From Lithodes maja (Eukaryota > Arthropoda > Malacostraca > Decapoda > Lithodidae): DNA of 64,000 bases. Position numbers and translations under genes: made by a program. The stretch covers positions 1-64,000 of the forward strand of contig JBAKBP010013124.1 of the NCBI GenBank assembly GCA_037953745.1, written 5' to 3'. Below are positions 11,666 to 22,629 of this stretch, piece by piece. A model generated the notes under the pieces. The model was not told the origin of the DNA. It worked only from the letters and a program-made list of their open reading frames with translations, and searched no databases. Position 1 is the stretch's first letter; each line of letters starts with the position of its first letter.

Positions 11666-14638
11666 ATGCTGGGTTTTAATACTTGTGTTCCCTTGATACA
11701 GTCCGTAAAACAATCCAATAATGGTTTGATGGACTTACATATACTTAACAGGAACATACCGAGTAGGTTCTATATGCAATACAAATGGTATTCAATAGGT
11801 CAATATAGTACTCAATAACAACACAATCAAGAACAATCATGTATGAAGGTTTTATTTGATAAGCATGAGATGAGAATAATAGTAAAGATCATAAAGGAAG
11901 ATCTGACAATGGTAACAAATATATATATATTATTCTTGCTTCAGAATAATGTTACTGATACTAGAGTAACTCAATAGTGAGAGTCTAGCATTTAATTATG
12001 CAAAATAGGAAAGTACACATAAAGATATAATACACGTAAATATGAATAAACCTTCAATACAATAATAAATGTGGGTCTAGTATCTTCCGTATTCAAGAAG
12101 AGATTTCAATGTACTTCAGGAAATGATCCTAAAGTTACAGCTGAGAGAGTTGATGTTAATAAATATTGACTCGAGGTTTGAGGGAGTCCCACGTATAGCT
12201 CAGGCTGAATCTTAAGTATGACCGCGTGAACTTGCCTATAGGTCAGGTCACTGGGAAGGTCAGTAGTTGGACTGTGATAGTGATAAATATTTGTTCTAGT
12301 TAGTGCAACTATATTCTTAGTAGGGATGCGATGTTAATTTATATTATAGCAATGGAATGAGATTATTATTTGTAATTAACGAGCAGTATAAAATAACTCA
12401 AAAGGTGAATTTATATTTTATCATGGAATTACATTACTCGAACATATGATATGATAACGACCCAAGCTTAGGAATTCGTCTTTCTATATTTGTCTTATGT
12501 AACGCAAGGTAATAACGTTAATTTGACAAGAGTGAAAATAGAGTTTATTACTTCTACTTGATGGTATCAAGTATAACACAAATGTAATCTTCAATATTCG
12601 TAATTAAGACAGTACGGTAAGATAGACAAAATAACTAACTGAGTTCCACTAGGCTCAGACTTGAATGAACACTATAAATTAATCTTAATACGTAGATCTG
12701 AACAGGTTAACAGATATCGATCAAAAGATCGTAATTAAAGTAATTAATTTGGCGCTAACGACGAAGTTTAGCTCATTGATATTTAAAGCAATATCTGTAT
12801 CGGTTCTGAACGAGTTAACAGAGCGATGGGAATCAAATGTACAAGTATAGTCAGTACATGGGGCATAAGCGACGAAGTCCTACTCATTGATACTTAAACA
12901 GACAGCATCAGAATCGGTTCTGAACGAGTTAACAAAGCGATGTGAATAAAATATACAAGTATAGTTAGCGTATGGTGGATGAAAGTGAGACGAAACAATG
13001 AGGAAAGAATTCCTAAACACGGTATTCGAAATATCACAACATCAAGATTTACGAGCACATAAAAGTACGTTTATAAAATATATTTCATATGCGATCAGTT
13101 AGTGAAAGGTTAAAGGAATTACACTATGCACTCGTTGGAAAATTGGGCGTAGGTTCTAGGTAAATGGTAAATATGTAAAAAGATTGATTACGGAATACAC
13201 TATGACTTCAACTCACAAATAATAAATCAACATACATGTAATCAGTAAATCTGCGAGCGTGTGGTCTGAATATATTTTAGTAACACTGGTATGTAACGTA
13301 TGCGTAAGTTATAAATTAGCAAACAGTCTTGAACACGGATCAAATCTTAAAGGCAAAATTAACACAGAATAATATAAGTTCAGAAGGATGAATATGTTAC
13401 GCACATACGTAATCTAGGGCAAAGATCACAATTTAATCAGACCACAACACGTTTCACATAATTATTTACATAATCAATACCTCACAACAATAACCAACAA
13501 AGAGAGACACAGAAACACTTAAGTATTTGGGAGGGCAGGGGACGAGAGTCTGGTCTGGCCGATGTAGAGGGTAGTGGACAGCACTGCAGGGCTGTTGACG
13601 TCACTCGAGCAGGGGTCCTAGGTCCAGGGCGTCAGGTAGCAGGTGGTCCCAGGTCCAGGGTGTCTGGCAGCAGGTCGACAGCTCTCGAGGGGGGGGAGGT
13701 GGAGGCAAGGTAGACAGATTATGTGAAGTCCGGACCCGCAGGTTAAAGACTCTGGTGCAGTGTGGTTTGCATACTTTCTCCCGGTTTTCCTGAGATCCTA
13801 TGCTAAATTATTCTTGACTCTGGTGTCAATAAACTCGGGGGTTGTAGGGGTATTGAGAAAAGAGGAAAAGTGATTGTTGAGAGGTACATATACATTCTAG
13901 CCTTGAAATTCAGGTATTATAACATGGGCCTGGATCCAAGGTAGCATTACAATATTCACTGGAGCAACTGTAAGGTCCTGGGTTGCTGTGATAAATATAA
14001 AACTCTTATAACCTGTAATGCAACAACTGTGTTGCAGGTCTTCTAATTCTCTTAGCATATATGTATAGATGATTGTGCTTGTATCATTGTAAGTATAGGT
14101 TTGTCAGGCACTGTTCAGGTCCATTTGCCACTGTAATATTCTGGGCGCTGGTTAGTAGATTGCATAAGGGAGTGTTCTGTATATTCCAAATCTGGTTGAA
14201 CAATACAGGGGGCGTCACTCCTGGTGGAGGCTACGTAGAAGGATGGTTCTAATTGGCTGTCCCAGGGCGGTTGTGGTTGGCTGAGGAACACGGCTTGTAA
14301 CTTGCTGGGAGAGCACTCCATTCTCTTTGAGGTCTGCCGGTGTGAGAGAGAACTGTTGGGCATGACCAACTTAGGTAGATGTAGGTGTGGTCGGAGGGAG
14401 GACTCGGGTAGATGTCCTCGCTGTCTTCTCTGGTGCTTAGATGTGGAATGTGTGGTTATGCTGGCCATTCGATGCACCGTTGGTTCAGGCATACGTCCCA
14501 AACCCGTCATCTCAATTGTAATGCTGATGAGGGTAATAGTGATGATGATAAAGATGCTGTTATTATTGATTGTGATGATAATAAGATAATAGGTGATAAT
14601 TGTGGTTATAGTTTTCTGATATATAATAGAATATGATA
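11666..14638. other. Intergenic, no supported gene
   Basis: This is mostly AT-rich unique sequence. It contains a diverged two-copy duplication at 12751-12975. A GC-richer patch at 13540-13740 has a small internal duplication of GGTCC(C)AGGTCCAGGG. GAT-rich triplets begin near 14515. Open frames at 14115-14651 (minus) and 14412-14636 (plus) match no family I recognise. Confidence 0.5.
12751..12975. repeat. Two-copy tandem duplication, about 111 bp
   Basis: A unit starting at GGCGCTAACGACGAAG (12751) recurs diverged from about 12861. The copies share CTCATTGATA, ATCGGTTCTGAACGAGTTAA and ACAAGTATAGT. Function is unknown. Confidence 0.75.
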
Positions 14639-14642
14639 TTAA

Positions 14643-15015
14643 GGGGGTCACCGGCTTTTTTTATCTTTCTCTCCTATTCTCTCTTTCCTTGGCTTGTATC
14701 TATTCCGCCCCATTCAGCCAACTGTTTTAAGAAGTTTATCCCCATGCAGGTGTCGATTTCTTCCTGGCGAGCGATAGCGAACCAGCATTGTATGGAGATA
14801 TCCGGCTTCGCCAAGGAAATGTTTCTATCGAAAAATGTACAAATTTAGCTTACTGTCAAAGAAATATATATTTATGCTGGCTCGCTACCGCTCGCCAGGA
14901 ATATATTAATACCTGGATGGGGATAAACGTCTTAAAACAGTAGGCTGAATGGGGCCGAATGGATACAAGCCAAAGAGAGACTGAGAGAAAGAGAAAATAA
15001 GCGAGGTCGGCTCCC
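14643..15015. mobile_element. TTAA-flanked foldback MITE, family A copy 1
   Basis: The 373-bp body has TTAA at both edges (14639-14642 and 15016-15019). Long terminal inverted arms of about 150 bp run from GGGGGTCACCGGC inward to CCTGGCGAGCGATAGCGA; the right arm reads the reverse complement (CTCGCTACCGCTCGCCAGG ... GGCTCCC). There is no transposase. A TTAA duplication with G/C-run ends is the hallmark of piggyBac-type transposition, so a piggyBac-related source is inferred. It sits inside GAT-rich DNA. A second copy lies at 26324-26698. Confidence 0.82.
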
Positions 15016-15019
15016 TTAA

Positions 15020-15440
15020 TGATTATGATGGTGGTGACTGATGATTTTATGATACTAGATGCTGGTGGTGGTGATTGTAATGGTGATGATGATAGTGGTG
15101 ATGACGGTAATGATGAAATGAAGGATGACGAATTTATTATTACTACTATTACTAATACTGCTACTAATAATGCCAATATTAATACAAATAATACCTCATA
15201 ATAATAACAAAATAAGGGTGATAGTTTTTACGATATACTAATGCACAAACGAACGCTAATATGATATGCACCCAACAACAAAAACAACTTCAACGAAAAT
15301 GGCAACAGCAATCAAAACAAAGACCCTAACAACAAAATAACAATACTATATAATAGCAACAATAACAACAACAAACATGCCAATAACAAACATAAACATA
15401 CAACAACAACAACAACAGCAACGCCGTCGGTCATAAGGAA
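15020..15440. repeat. GAT-rich then AAC-rich simple sequence
   Basis: Degenerate GATGATGG triplets (15020-15200) are followed by ACAACAACA-rich DNA (about 15270-15425). Together with 14515-14600 it forms the flanks of MITE A copy 1, which therefore inserted into simple sequence. No gene is present. Confidence 0.75.
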
Positions 15441-15532
15441 GAGTAATGATCAGGTCAGGTATCTACTCGGAAAATTCCCGGGGAATGGGTGTGTGTGCTG
15501 GAGTGAGTGAAGGAACAGCGAGAGAAGGTGCG

Positions 15533-17987
15533 TTTTTTTTTTTTTTTTTTTTTTTTTCTATGTGATTGAGGGAGGCAAAGGGCAGAACTGCCTATAGCGA
15601 GTGCCTCCCCCATAGTTGAAAGAGTGACAGGGCCAAAATCAAGGGACGTTCGAGCCAAAATGCCTGGACACACTGACTTTGAAGCAATTTAAGTCATAGG
15701 AAGAGGGAAAGACTGATTCTGGGAGAGAGTTCCAGAGCTCAGCTGTTGAGTAGAAGAAAGTTTGAGAGTAACGTTTCACTCTTGGGTTGGAGAGTTGCAC
15801 AGAGTAAGGGTGGGATTGAGTTGCAAGACGGGTACCACGAGCCCTACGTAAAGGAGGTGGTATACACTGGGAAAGCTCTGAGGAACACTGATTATTATAG
15901 TAGCGATAGAATAGCGAGAGAGATGCAACATTGCGGCGGAGAGCGAGAGATTGCAGAGAGTTGGTGAGTGGACGGGAGTTAATGATACGAAAAGCCTTCC
16001 TTTCAACTTTGTCTAGGAGAGCGGTGTGAGAGGAACCTCCCCACACATGTGAACAATACTCAATACAAGGACGCACTATGCCCCTGTACAGAGCAAGAAG
16101 CTGTGCAGGGGAAAAGAACCCCCTAAGGCGGTTGAGCACACCCAGCTTCTGGGAGGCTGCCTTAGCAAGACTGGTAATATGGTCCTTCCAACTGAGAGCA
16201 GAAGAAAAGGAGACACCAAGAATATTGAGAGAAGATGAAGGATTGATTTTTGTATTGTTGAAGAATAAGGGATAGTCTGCTGGGAGTTCCTTACGGGTAG
16301 ATAGATGGAGAAATTGGGTTTTGGAAGCATTAAAGGTAACAAGGTTTTCTCTGCCCCAATTGGAGATAGTATTTAGATCAAAATTTAAGAGTTCTATGGC
16401 TTCATTACGTTTGTCGTTGAGGGATTGCTGGCTGGGGCGTTCTGAAAAACTAATGGAGTAGTGTAAGGTTGAGTCGTCTGCGTATGAATGGATGGGAATT
16501 GAGATACAGTTGAGGTGATCATTTATAAAAATTAGAAAAAGAATAGGAGATAGCACAGAGCCTGAGGAACACCGGAGTTTATAGGGTGAGGAAGTGAACA
16601 ATGGCCGTCCACAACCGCGGCTATGGAACGGCCGGAAAGGAAATTAGAGACAAAGGCAGAGATGGAGGGATAGAAACCGAAGGAGGGTAGTTTAGAAATT
16701 AAAGATTTGTGCCAGACTCTATCGAAGGCTTTTAATATGTCTAGTGCAATAGAATAAGTCTCACCGAAGTTCCGAAATGAGGATGACCAAGAGTTAGTAA
16801 GATATGAAAGAAGATCACCAGTAGAGCGACCCTTAAGGAAGCCATACTGGCGATCTGAAAGCAGATTATGAGAAGAGAAATGCTTAAGAAATTTGGAAGC
16901 AAGAATAGTTTCAAAAACTTTAGAAAGACAAGAGATGAGAGCAATTGGACGATAGTTGGAGGGTTGAGAGCGGTCACCCTTCTTTGGGACAGGTTGAATG
17001 TGAGCAAACTTCCAGCATGAAGGGAAGACGTTAGAGGATAGACAGAGACGAAAGAGTTTGCCTAGGCAGGGAGTCAGCACGGAAGCACAGTTTTAGAGAA
17101 CAACAGGAGGAACACCGTCCGGACCGTACGCCTTATTAGTATTAAGCCCAAAGAGGGTAGAAAGTACATCTTTAGAAGAGATAAGGATATTAGGCATAAG
17201 TAAGAGAGAGGAGGGTGGAGAGGGAGGAATAGCACCGGAATCATCCAAGGTGGAGTTTCTAGCAAAAGTTTGAGCGAAGAGTTTAGCTTTGTCAGAGGAA
17301 GAAGTGATGGTTGTGCCATCAGAATGGGAAAGGGGAGGGAAAGACGAGGAAGAAAAATTGTTGGAGAGGTTTTTGGCTGGATGCCAGAAAGCTTGGGAAG
17401 AGCTAGAGTTGGATAGTTCAGTGCATTTATTATTGATGAAAGAGTGTTTGGCAAGTCGAAGAACAGATTTGGCTTGATTCCGGGCAGAAACATAGGAAGA
17501 ATGAGAGTCTTGAGTTTTAAGGCGTCGGTACCGTTTGAATGCTTCCTCCTTATTGCGGACAGCAGTAGAACAGGCGTGAGTAAACCAAGATTTTTTAGCA
17601 TTAGTCTGAGAGAAAGAGAATGGAATGTATGCTTCCATGCCCGATAGGATTACCTCCGTAATGTGTTCAGCACTCTCCGAGGGTCCCCGGCCACGGAAGC
17701 AGAAATCATTCCATGCCGGAGAGCCTCCCAGTCGGCAGCGCCAAAGTGCCACAAGCGCCGCCGGCTAGGAGGATCGGGTGGCCGTACTGGAGAGATAGGG
17801 CAGTTGACAGAGATAAGTTTATGGTCGGAGGAGCACAAAGGAGAGAAAAGATTGACAGTATAAGAAGAAGGGTTAGAAGTTAGAAACAAGTCAAGAATGT
17901 TGGGCCGATCTTCGATGCAATCCGGGATACGGGTGGGATGCTGAACTAACTGCTCTAGGTCATTTATGATAGAAAAGACGTAGACGT
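15533..17987 (-). mobile_element. Jockey-like LINE, 5'-truncated, copy 1
   Basis: A minus-strand poly(A)-tailed LINE: a run of 25 T at 15533-15557 precedes the 3' end (sense CCCTCAATCACATAG). It encodes the endonuclease C-terminus, RT with YADD at 16473-16484, and a C-terminal domain. The 5' end stops within the endonuclease near 17987, where it meets the opposing RTE LINE. The same family recurs at 22958, 27107, 29015, 34363, 35416, 38113, 38441 and 39951. AFDRVWHK and the poly(A) tail fit the Jockey/I group; I cannot fix the clade without a tree. Confidence 0.87.
15640..17986 (-). pseudogene. Jockey-like LINE endonuclease-RT ORF, broken
   Basis: Reading the minus strand downward: endonuclease remnants (RPNILDLFLTSN, SSDHKLISV) to about 17780, a Ser-rich linker, RT with NKAYGPDGVPP (near 17130), AFDRVWHKSL (near 16710), YADDST (16473-16484), and a C-terminal region ending in FKVSVSRHFGSNVP near 15640. 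Compared with the copy at 35416, it has a deletion of about 19 bp near 17733 that shifts frame, an in-frame TAA at 17093-17095, and loss of one G in the GVPQG segment near 16560. It cannot give a full protein. Confidence 0.85.
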
Positions 17988-17999
17988 AGTTTGTTTGTA

Positions 18000-20790
18000 A
18001 GTAGCAAATGTGTAAGAGAGTATGGGTCTGTGGGTTCAAGGATTGTGTGGGTGAGAATGAAAGTAGGAATACAAACGTGGGTCATTGTGTGTGTGTGTAT
18101 GCCCCGACAGAGGATAAACTTGAAAGAAAGAAAGAGGAGTTCTGGATGAATGTGGAAGCGTGCCTGGAGAAGTTTGGCAAGAACAAAAGAATATTTCTGA
18201 TTGGGGATATGAATGGTATGGTGGGTGATAGGAAAGTTGAGGGAGTGGTGGGAGGGTGGGATATACCATCAGTGGTGAATGGGAATGGTAGTGCACTTGT
18301 GGACGTATGTGTGGGGAGGAGGCTGTGGGTAGCCAACACCTTCTTCCGACACAGAATGATCCACAGGTACACGTGGAAACGGGTATGGACGATGGAGGAT
18401 GAGACAGTGGTGGAACGAAAGTCATTGATTGATTATGTATGTGTGGATGACCGAATGAAGAAATCTGTGATGGATGCTAGGGTGTATAGGGGTATTGGAG
18501 GGGGTCTGTCTGATCATTATGTAGTGGTAGCTAAGGTTAGGATACAAAAGAAGTGGGTGAGGAGAGCTGGAGGGAGGCGAGAGGAGGGTGGAATGGTGAG
18601 GAGGGTGGAGAGGTTGCAGGAGGAGGATGTCAGGGAGGAGTACAGGAGAGCAGTGGAAAGACGACTAGGTGGGTTCGACCTGGAAGTTATGGAGGAAGTG
18701 AAGGAGATGAGCAAGGTGTTTAAGGATGAGATCTGTGCAGCATGTGAGGAGGTGTGTGGAGTGAGGAGAAGAGGGAGGGGAGTGAAAGGTACAGCATGGT
18801 GGACAAAAGAGGTAAGAATAGCTGTGGAAGAAAAGAAGAAAGAATATAGAGAGTGGTTGGGTAGTAGAGGGAATGAAGATTTCGAGAGACAGAAACGAGC
18901 GAGGTACGTGGAGAGTAATAGGGTGGTGAAGAGAGTAGTGAAGGAAAGTAAGAGAAGAGTAGATGAGGAATTTGGAAGGCATCTGAGTGTAAAATGGAGG
19001 GAGAGTAAGAAACTGTTCTGGAAAGAAGTCAAGAAAGTTAGGGAAGGTAGCAAGGGAAACAGTACGGGTGTGAAAGATAAGAATGGGAGAATGCTAGCCG
19101 AGAAGCAAGAGAGAGTCGAAAGATGGAGGGAGTACTTCAATGAGTTGCTAAATGTAAGGAATGAAGAGCCAGCAAACATAGCTGGATATGGTATGGGAGG
19201 GAGAAGAAGAGAAGTAGTGGAGGAGGAGGTGGGCATCAGGTCAGAAGTGTGAAAAGCCATGAAAAGAGTGAAGTTGGGGAAAGCACCAGGAACTGATGGA
19301 GTGTGTGGGGAAATGTTGAGGTATGGTGGTGAGATAGTGATCGAATGGGTATGGAAAATGTGCAAACTAGCATGGGAGAAAGGGAGTGCACCCGATGACT
19401 GGAAGACTGGCATAATGGTCCCCCTATATAAGGGCAAAGGGGAAAGAGGAGTGTGTGGTAACCACCGAGGAATATGTCTTCTAAGCGTAGTAGGGAAGGT
19501 ATACAGTAGGGTAGTGATTGAGAGAGTGAGAGTGAGAACAAAGAAATGGATAGGCAACGAGCAGGGAGGTTTTAGGAAGGGAAGAGGATGTGTAGATCAG
19601 ATTTTTACTCTGAATTGTGTTGTGGAGAAATATCTGGAGAAGAGACAAAAGGTATATGTTGCCTTTATGGACTTGGAGAAGGCCTATGACAGAGTGGATA
19701 GAGAAGGTTTGTGGAAAGTACTTAGAATATACGGAGTAGATGGCAAGTTGCTGAAAGCAGTGAAGAGCATGTATGAGGGTGCAAAGGCGGCAGTAGGTGT
19801 GGAGAGTGAGCAGAGCGAGTTCTTTGACCTGAATGTTGGTTTGAAACAGGGGTGTGTGATGTCCCCGTGGTTGTTTACTGTATATATGGATGGAGTCATG
19901 AAAGAAATACTATCAAGAGCAGTGGATGTTGGTGTATCGCTGAAAAGGGAGGGAATTGAGTGGAAGCTACCTATACTGCGGTTTGCGGATGATACAGTTC
20001 TGATGAGTGATAATGAATGGGAGTTGCAGGGTCTGGTACATGAGTTTGGAACAGTGTGCGAAAAACGGAATTTGAAGGTAAATGCGGGGAAGAGCAAGGT
20101 TATGGTCTTTGAAAGGGGTGAAGTCACAGAGTGTGAGGTGAAGCTGAACGGTCAGGCTATGGAGATCGTCAACTCTTTTAAGTATCTGGGCAGTGTGTTG
20201 AGTAAAGATGGGACTATGGATGAAGAAGTGCGGGAGAGGGTACAACAGGGGAAGAGGGTTGTAGGAATTATGAAAGCAGTAACAAGAAACAGGGTGGTCA
20301 GTATGGAAGTGAAGAAGTCCTTGCATGACAGTGTGGTAATCCCGACACTGACTTACGGAAGCGAAGCATGGACGTTGGTTGAGAGACTCAGACCAAGAGT
20401 GAGAGCAGTGGAAATGAATTACTTACGAAGTACGTGCGGAGTTACATGGAGGGATAGACAGACTAATGAGGAAGTAAGAAGGAGGTGTGGTGTGGAGGTA
20501 GATGTGCTGGAAAGTGTGAAAAGGAACAACTTGAGATGGTTCGGCCATATGGAACGTATGGAAAGCGAGAGAATGACTAAGAAGGTGTATGAGAGCGAGG
20601 TGGAGGGACAGAGAGGGAGATGTAGACCGAAAGAGAGGTGGAAGGATGGAGAGAGGAAGTATATGAACGAAGGCGGTGCTGGTTGGGGGGAGGGGCGTCG
20701 AGTGACTGGGGACAGAGGTGCATGGGGGCGGTTCGTTCGTGGCCACCCCTTCGGGGATCACGGCGTCAGGCAATAGATAGATAGATCTTT
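18000..20790 (+). mobile_element. RTE-clade LINE, 5'-truncated, nearly intact
   Basis: A plus-strand LINE with an endonuclease and RT in one frame and a very short 3' end: the stop codon runs straight into an (ATAG)n tail at 20774-20787. Both traits are typical of RTE elements. The 5' end is truncated inside the endonuclease and starts beside the 5' end of the opposing Jockey-like LINE, so the two lie head to head. Only one nonsense codon interrupts the retained frame. Confidence 0.88.
18008..20776 (+). pseudogene. RTE endonuclease-reverse transcriptase, one nonsense codon
   Basis: About 920 codons remain open apart from TGA at 19250-19252. The frame resumes directly after it (KAMKRVKLGKAPGTDGV), so a single substitution is the likely cause. 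Endonuclease motifs: CVYAPTED, LIGDMNG, SLIDYVCVDD and GLSDHYVV. RT motifs: GFRKGRGC, FMDLEKAYDRVDR, GLKQGCVMSP, LRFADDTVLMS (FADD near 19981-19992) and FKYLGS. A C-terminal LRWFGHMERM and Arg-rich tail are usual for RTE. The N-terminal part of the endonuclease is missing, and a stop lies just upstream of the first Met. Codon use is very GAG/GTG-rich, unlike neighbouring LINEs. Confidence 0.87.
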
Positions 20791-20829
20791 ATATTATTCA
20801 CACTGTCCTCGGCGAGTCCATAATTATCT

Positions 20830-21235
20830 TCCCATTACCCCTCTTCTCCCCCCCCCCCCTTCCTCTTAGCCACTCCTTTCTCCTCAACGTCCCCCCTTTA
20901 TTTCATTTACCCCCTCCTCGCCCCTCACCCCTTTCACTTCCCCCCTTCCCTCCCCCTTCTCACTTAACTCTCCCCCATTTCTTCCTTGCTCCTCACCCCT
21001 TTCACTTACCCCCTTCCCTCCCCTCCCGCCTTCTCAATTACCTCCCCCCCCCCCCCCCGGTTGCACTTACTCCCTCCCCAACCCTTCCCCACTTTCCACT
21101 TAACCTCCCCTCCCCTCTCAACTTCTCCCTCTTCTTCTTATCCTCCCCTCCTCAACTTGCCCCCTTCCTCCACCCCTTTAGCTTGACCTCCCTTCCTCCA
21201 GTTAACCCCCCCATCTTTCCACTACCCCGCCACTT
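20830..21235 (+). repeat. Polypyrimidine tract upstream of the His-rich gene
   Basis: Roughly 400 bp of C/T-rich DNA with long C runs (near 20850 and 21045) and repeated CACTTACCCCCTTCCCTCCCC and CTTAACCTCCCC words. The latter is the reverse complement of a core word in the satellite at the left edge of the window. It ends about 20 bp before the TATA box. A promoter-proximal triplex or nucleosome-excluding role is only inference. Confidence 0.75.
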
Positions 21236-21253
21236 ACGCTGTCCTCCTCTCTC

Positions 21254-21261
21254 TATATAAG
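21254..21261 (+). promoter_or_regulatory. TATA box of the His-rich secreted protein gene
   Basis: TATATAAG lies 85 bp upstream of the ATG at 21339. Transcription would be expected to start about 25-30 bp downstream, near 21280-21290, giving a 5' UTR of about 50-60 nt. The order TATA, short UTR, ATG and consensus splice donor supports a real promoter. Confidence 0.7.
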
Positions 21262-21338
21262 CTGGATGGAGGGCGGTAAGCAAACAGAAGCGCCGTTTCG
21301 TTCCTTCTGCAGTCACCGCGGGAACTGAGGACCTCGCC

Positions 21339-22547
21339 ATGAAGCTGGTAAGACTTCACATATTGAGATATTTGTATATATTTTTGTTGTATAGCTATCT
21401 TCCACCTAACACAATCTAGCCCCAAACACAATCCTTAGCCCCTTCAGTGTAATTATGAGGACGCATCTATTCGTTTTATTCTAGTTATCAATAAACGATC
21501 TTATTTAGTATAGCAAGGAATTTTGGAATTTTTGTGTTAATCGAGATATACTTTACATCTCTGATTCTTGGAGGACCTTCCAAAGGCAGGTCTTCCAACA
21601 GGCATCTTAATACTGAAATGGTTAACTGGAACACAACCCAAGCCCTGGGACATGGCTACGAAGTGAATTTTTTTTTTTTTGGTAAGATTTCGATTGCTTT
21701 CTAAGATATCTAACGTAATTAGTATCTACAGCAAAACCCAAAGACGATTGGCTAACACTGTCGTTAATGTGATACTGGTAAAAACATGTTAATTAATTTG
21801 AAAAAATTTCAAAGATTTCCAACATAAAAAATCCAGTGAATATTACCTATCCCCACTTACGTTGTTATTTTCGTTAGTGTTTCTGTTGTTGTCTAACATA
21901 TGACATAAGGTTGTCATAATTAAACATCAAAAGTAAAATTGTTTTTTTAGCTCCATTTTTTGTTATCAATCACTAGCATCAATTCGAGCACAAACACATT
22001 ATTTTCTAAGACTCACATGAGAAGCTGATTTGTTATTAATAATTTGAACCTTTTCTAACATCTAATGTATAACCAGTAACTCGGACAAAATGCTTGACCA
22101 TTTTGTGAAACGTGAACCACAATAAGATCCTCGACTAAAATTGGTAGGTTAATTGGTATATATATTTTGTAAAATCTCTAGCATAGCAATACACTCAAGC
22201 ATTCCATTACTTATCATACAAGTTTGAGACGTTTATGATTTAGAGTATTTTTTAGTATATCACATTTTATTAACCCTGGAGCCCAAGCCTCTTATATATT
22301 TATGATAATTAATTAATCATCTTGGTTTGATTAATGAAGCTAGCAAGACTCATTATAAAAAATTATTTATATTCTCTTAACAAAATTAGATAAACATGCT
22401 TCAAACATTAAAATCCCTTTCCTTGTCTACATTATGAAATTCCAACCAATGTATGTGATTTGATAATACCAAATACTTCAGAGATAATTTCAAAATATAT
22501 ATCATTTAAGGTACGCATTTCAATTAATTTCTGCTGACTTTTCTGAA

Positions 22548-22629
<82 letters not shown>

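Noticed and set aside
11155..11757. Long His/Ile/Thr-rich minus-strand open frames
   Set aside because: They are translations of degenerate (GAT)n triplets, with no conserved motif or plausible start.
14115..14651. Minus-strand 178-codon frame and plus-strand 74-codon frame with CGMCGYAGH
   Set aside because: No recognisable domain; parts are GAT-triplet translations, and the Cys/His spacing fits no zinc finger I know.
18036..20773. Several Pro/Ser/Leu-rich minus-strand frames opposite the RTE LINE
   Set aside because: Shadows of the GAG/GTG-rich RTE coding frame; the plus strand has clear RT motifs.
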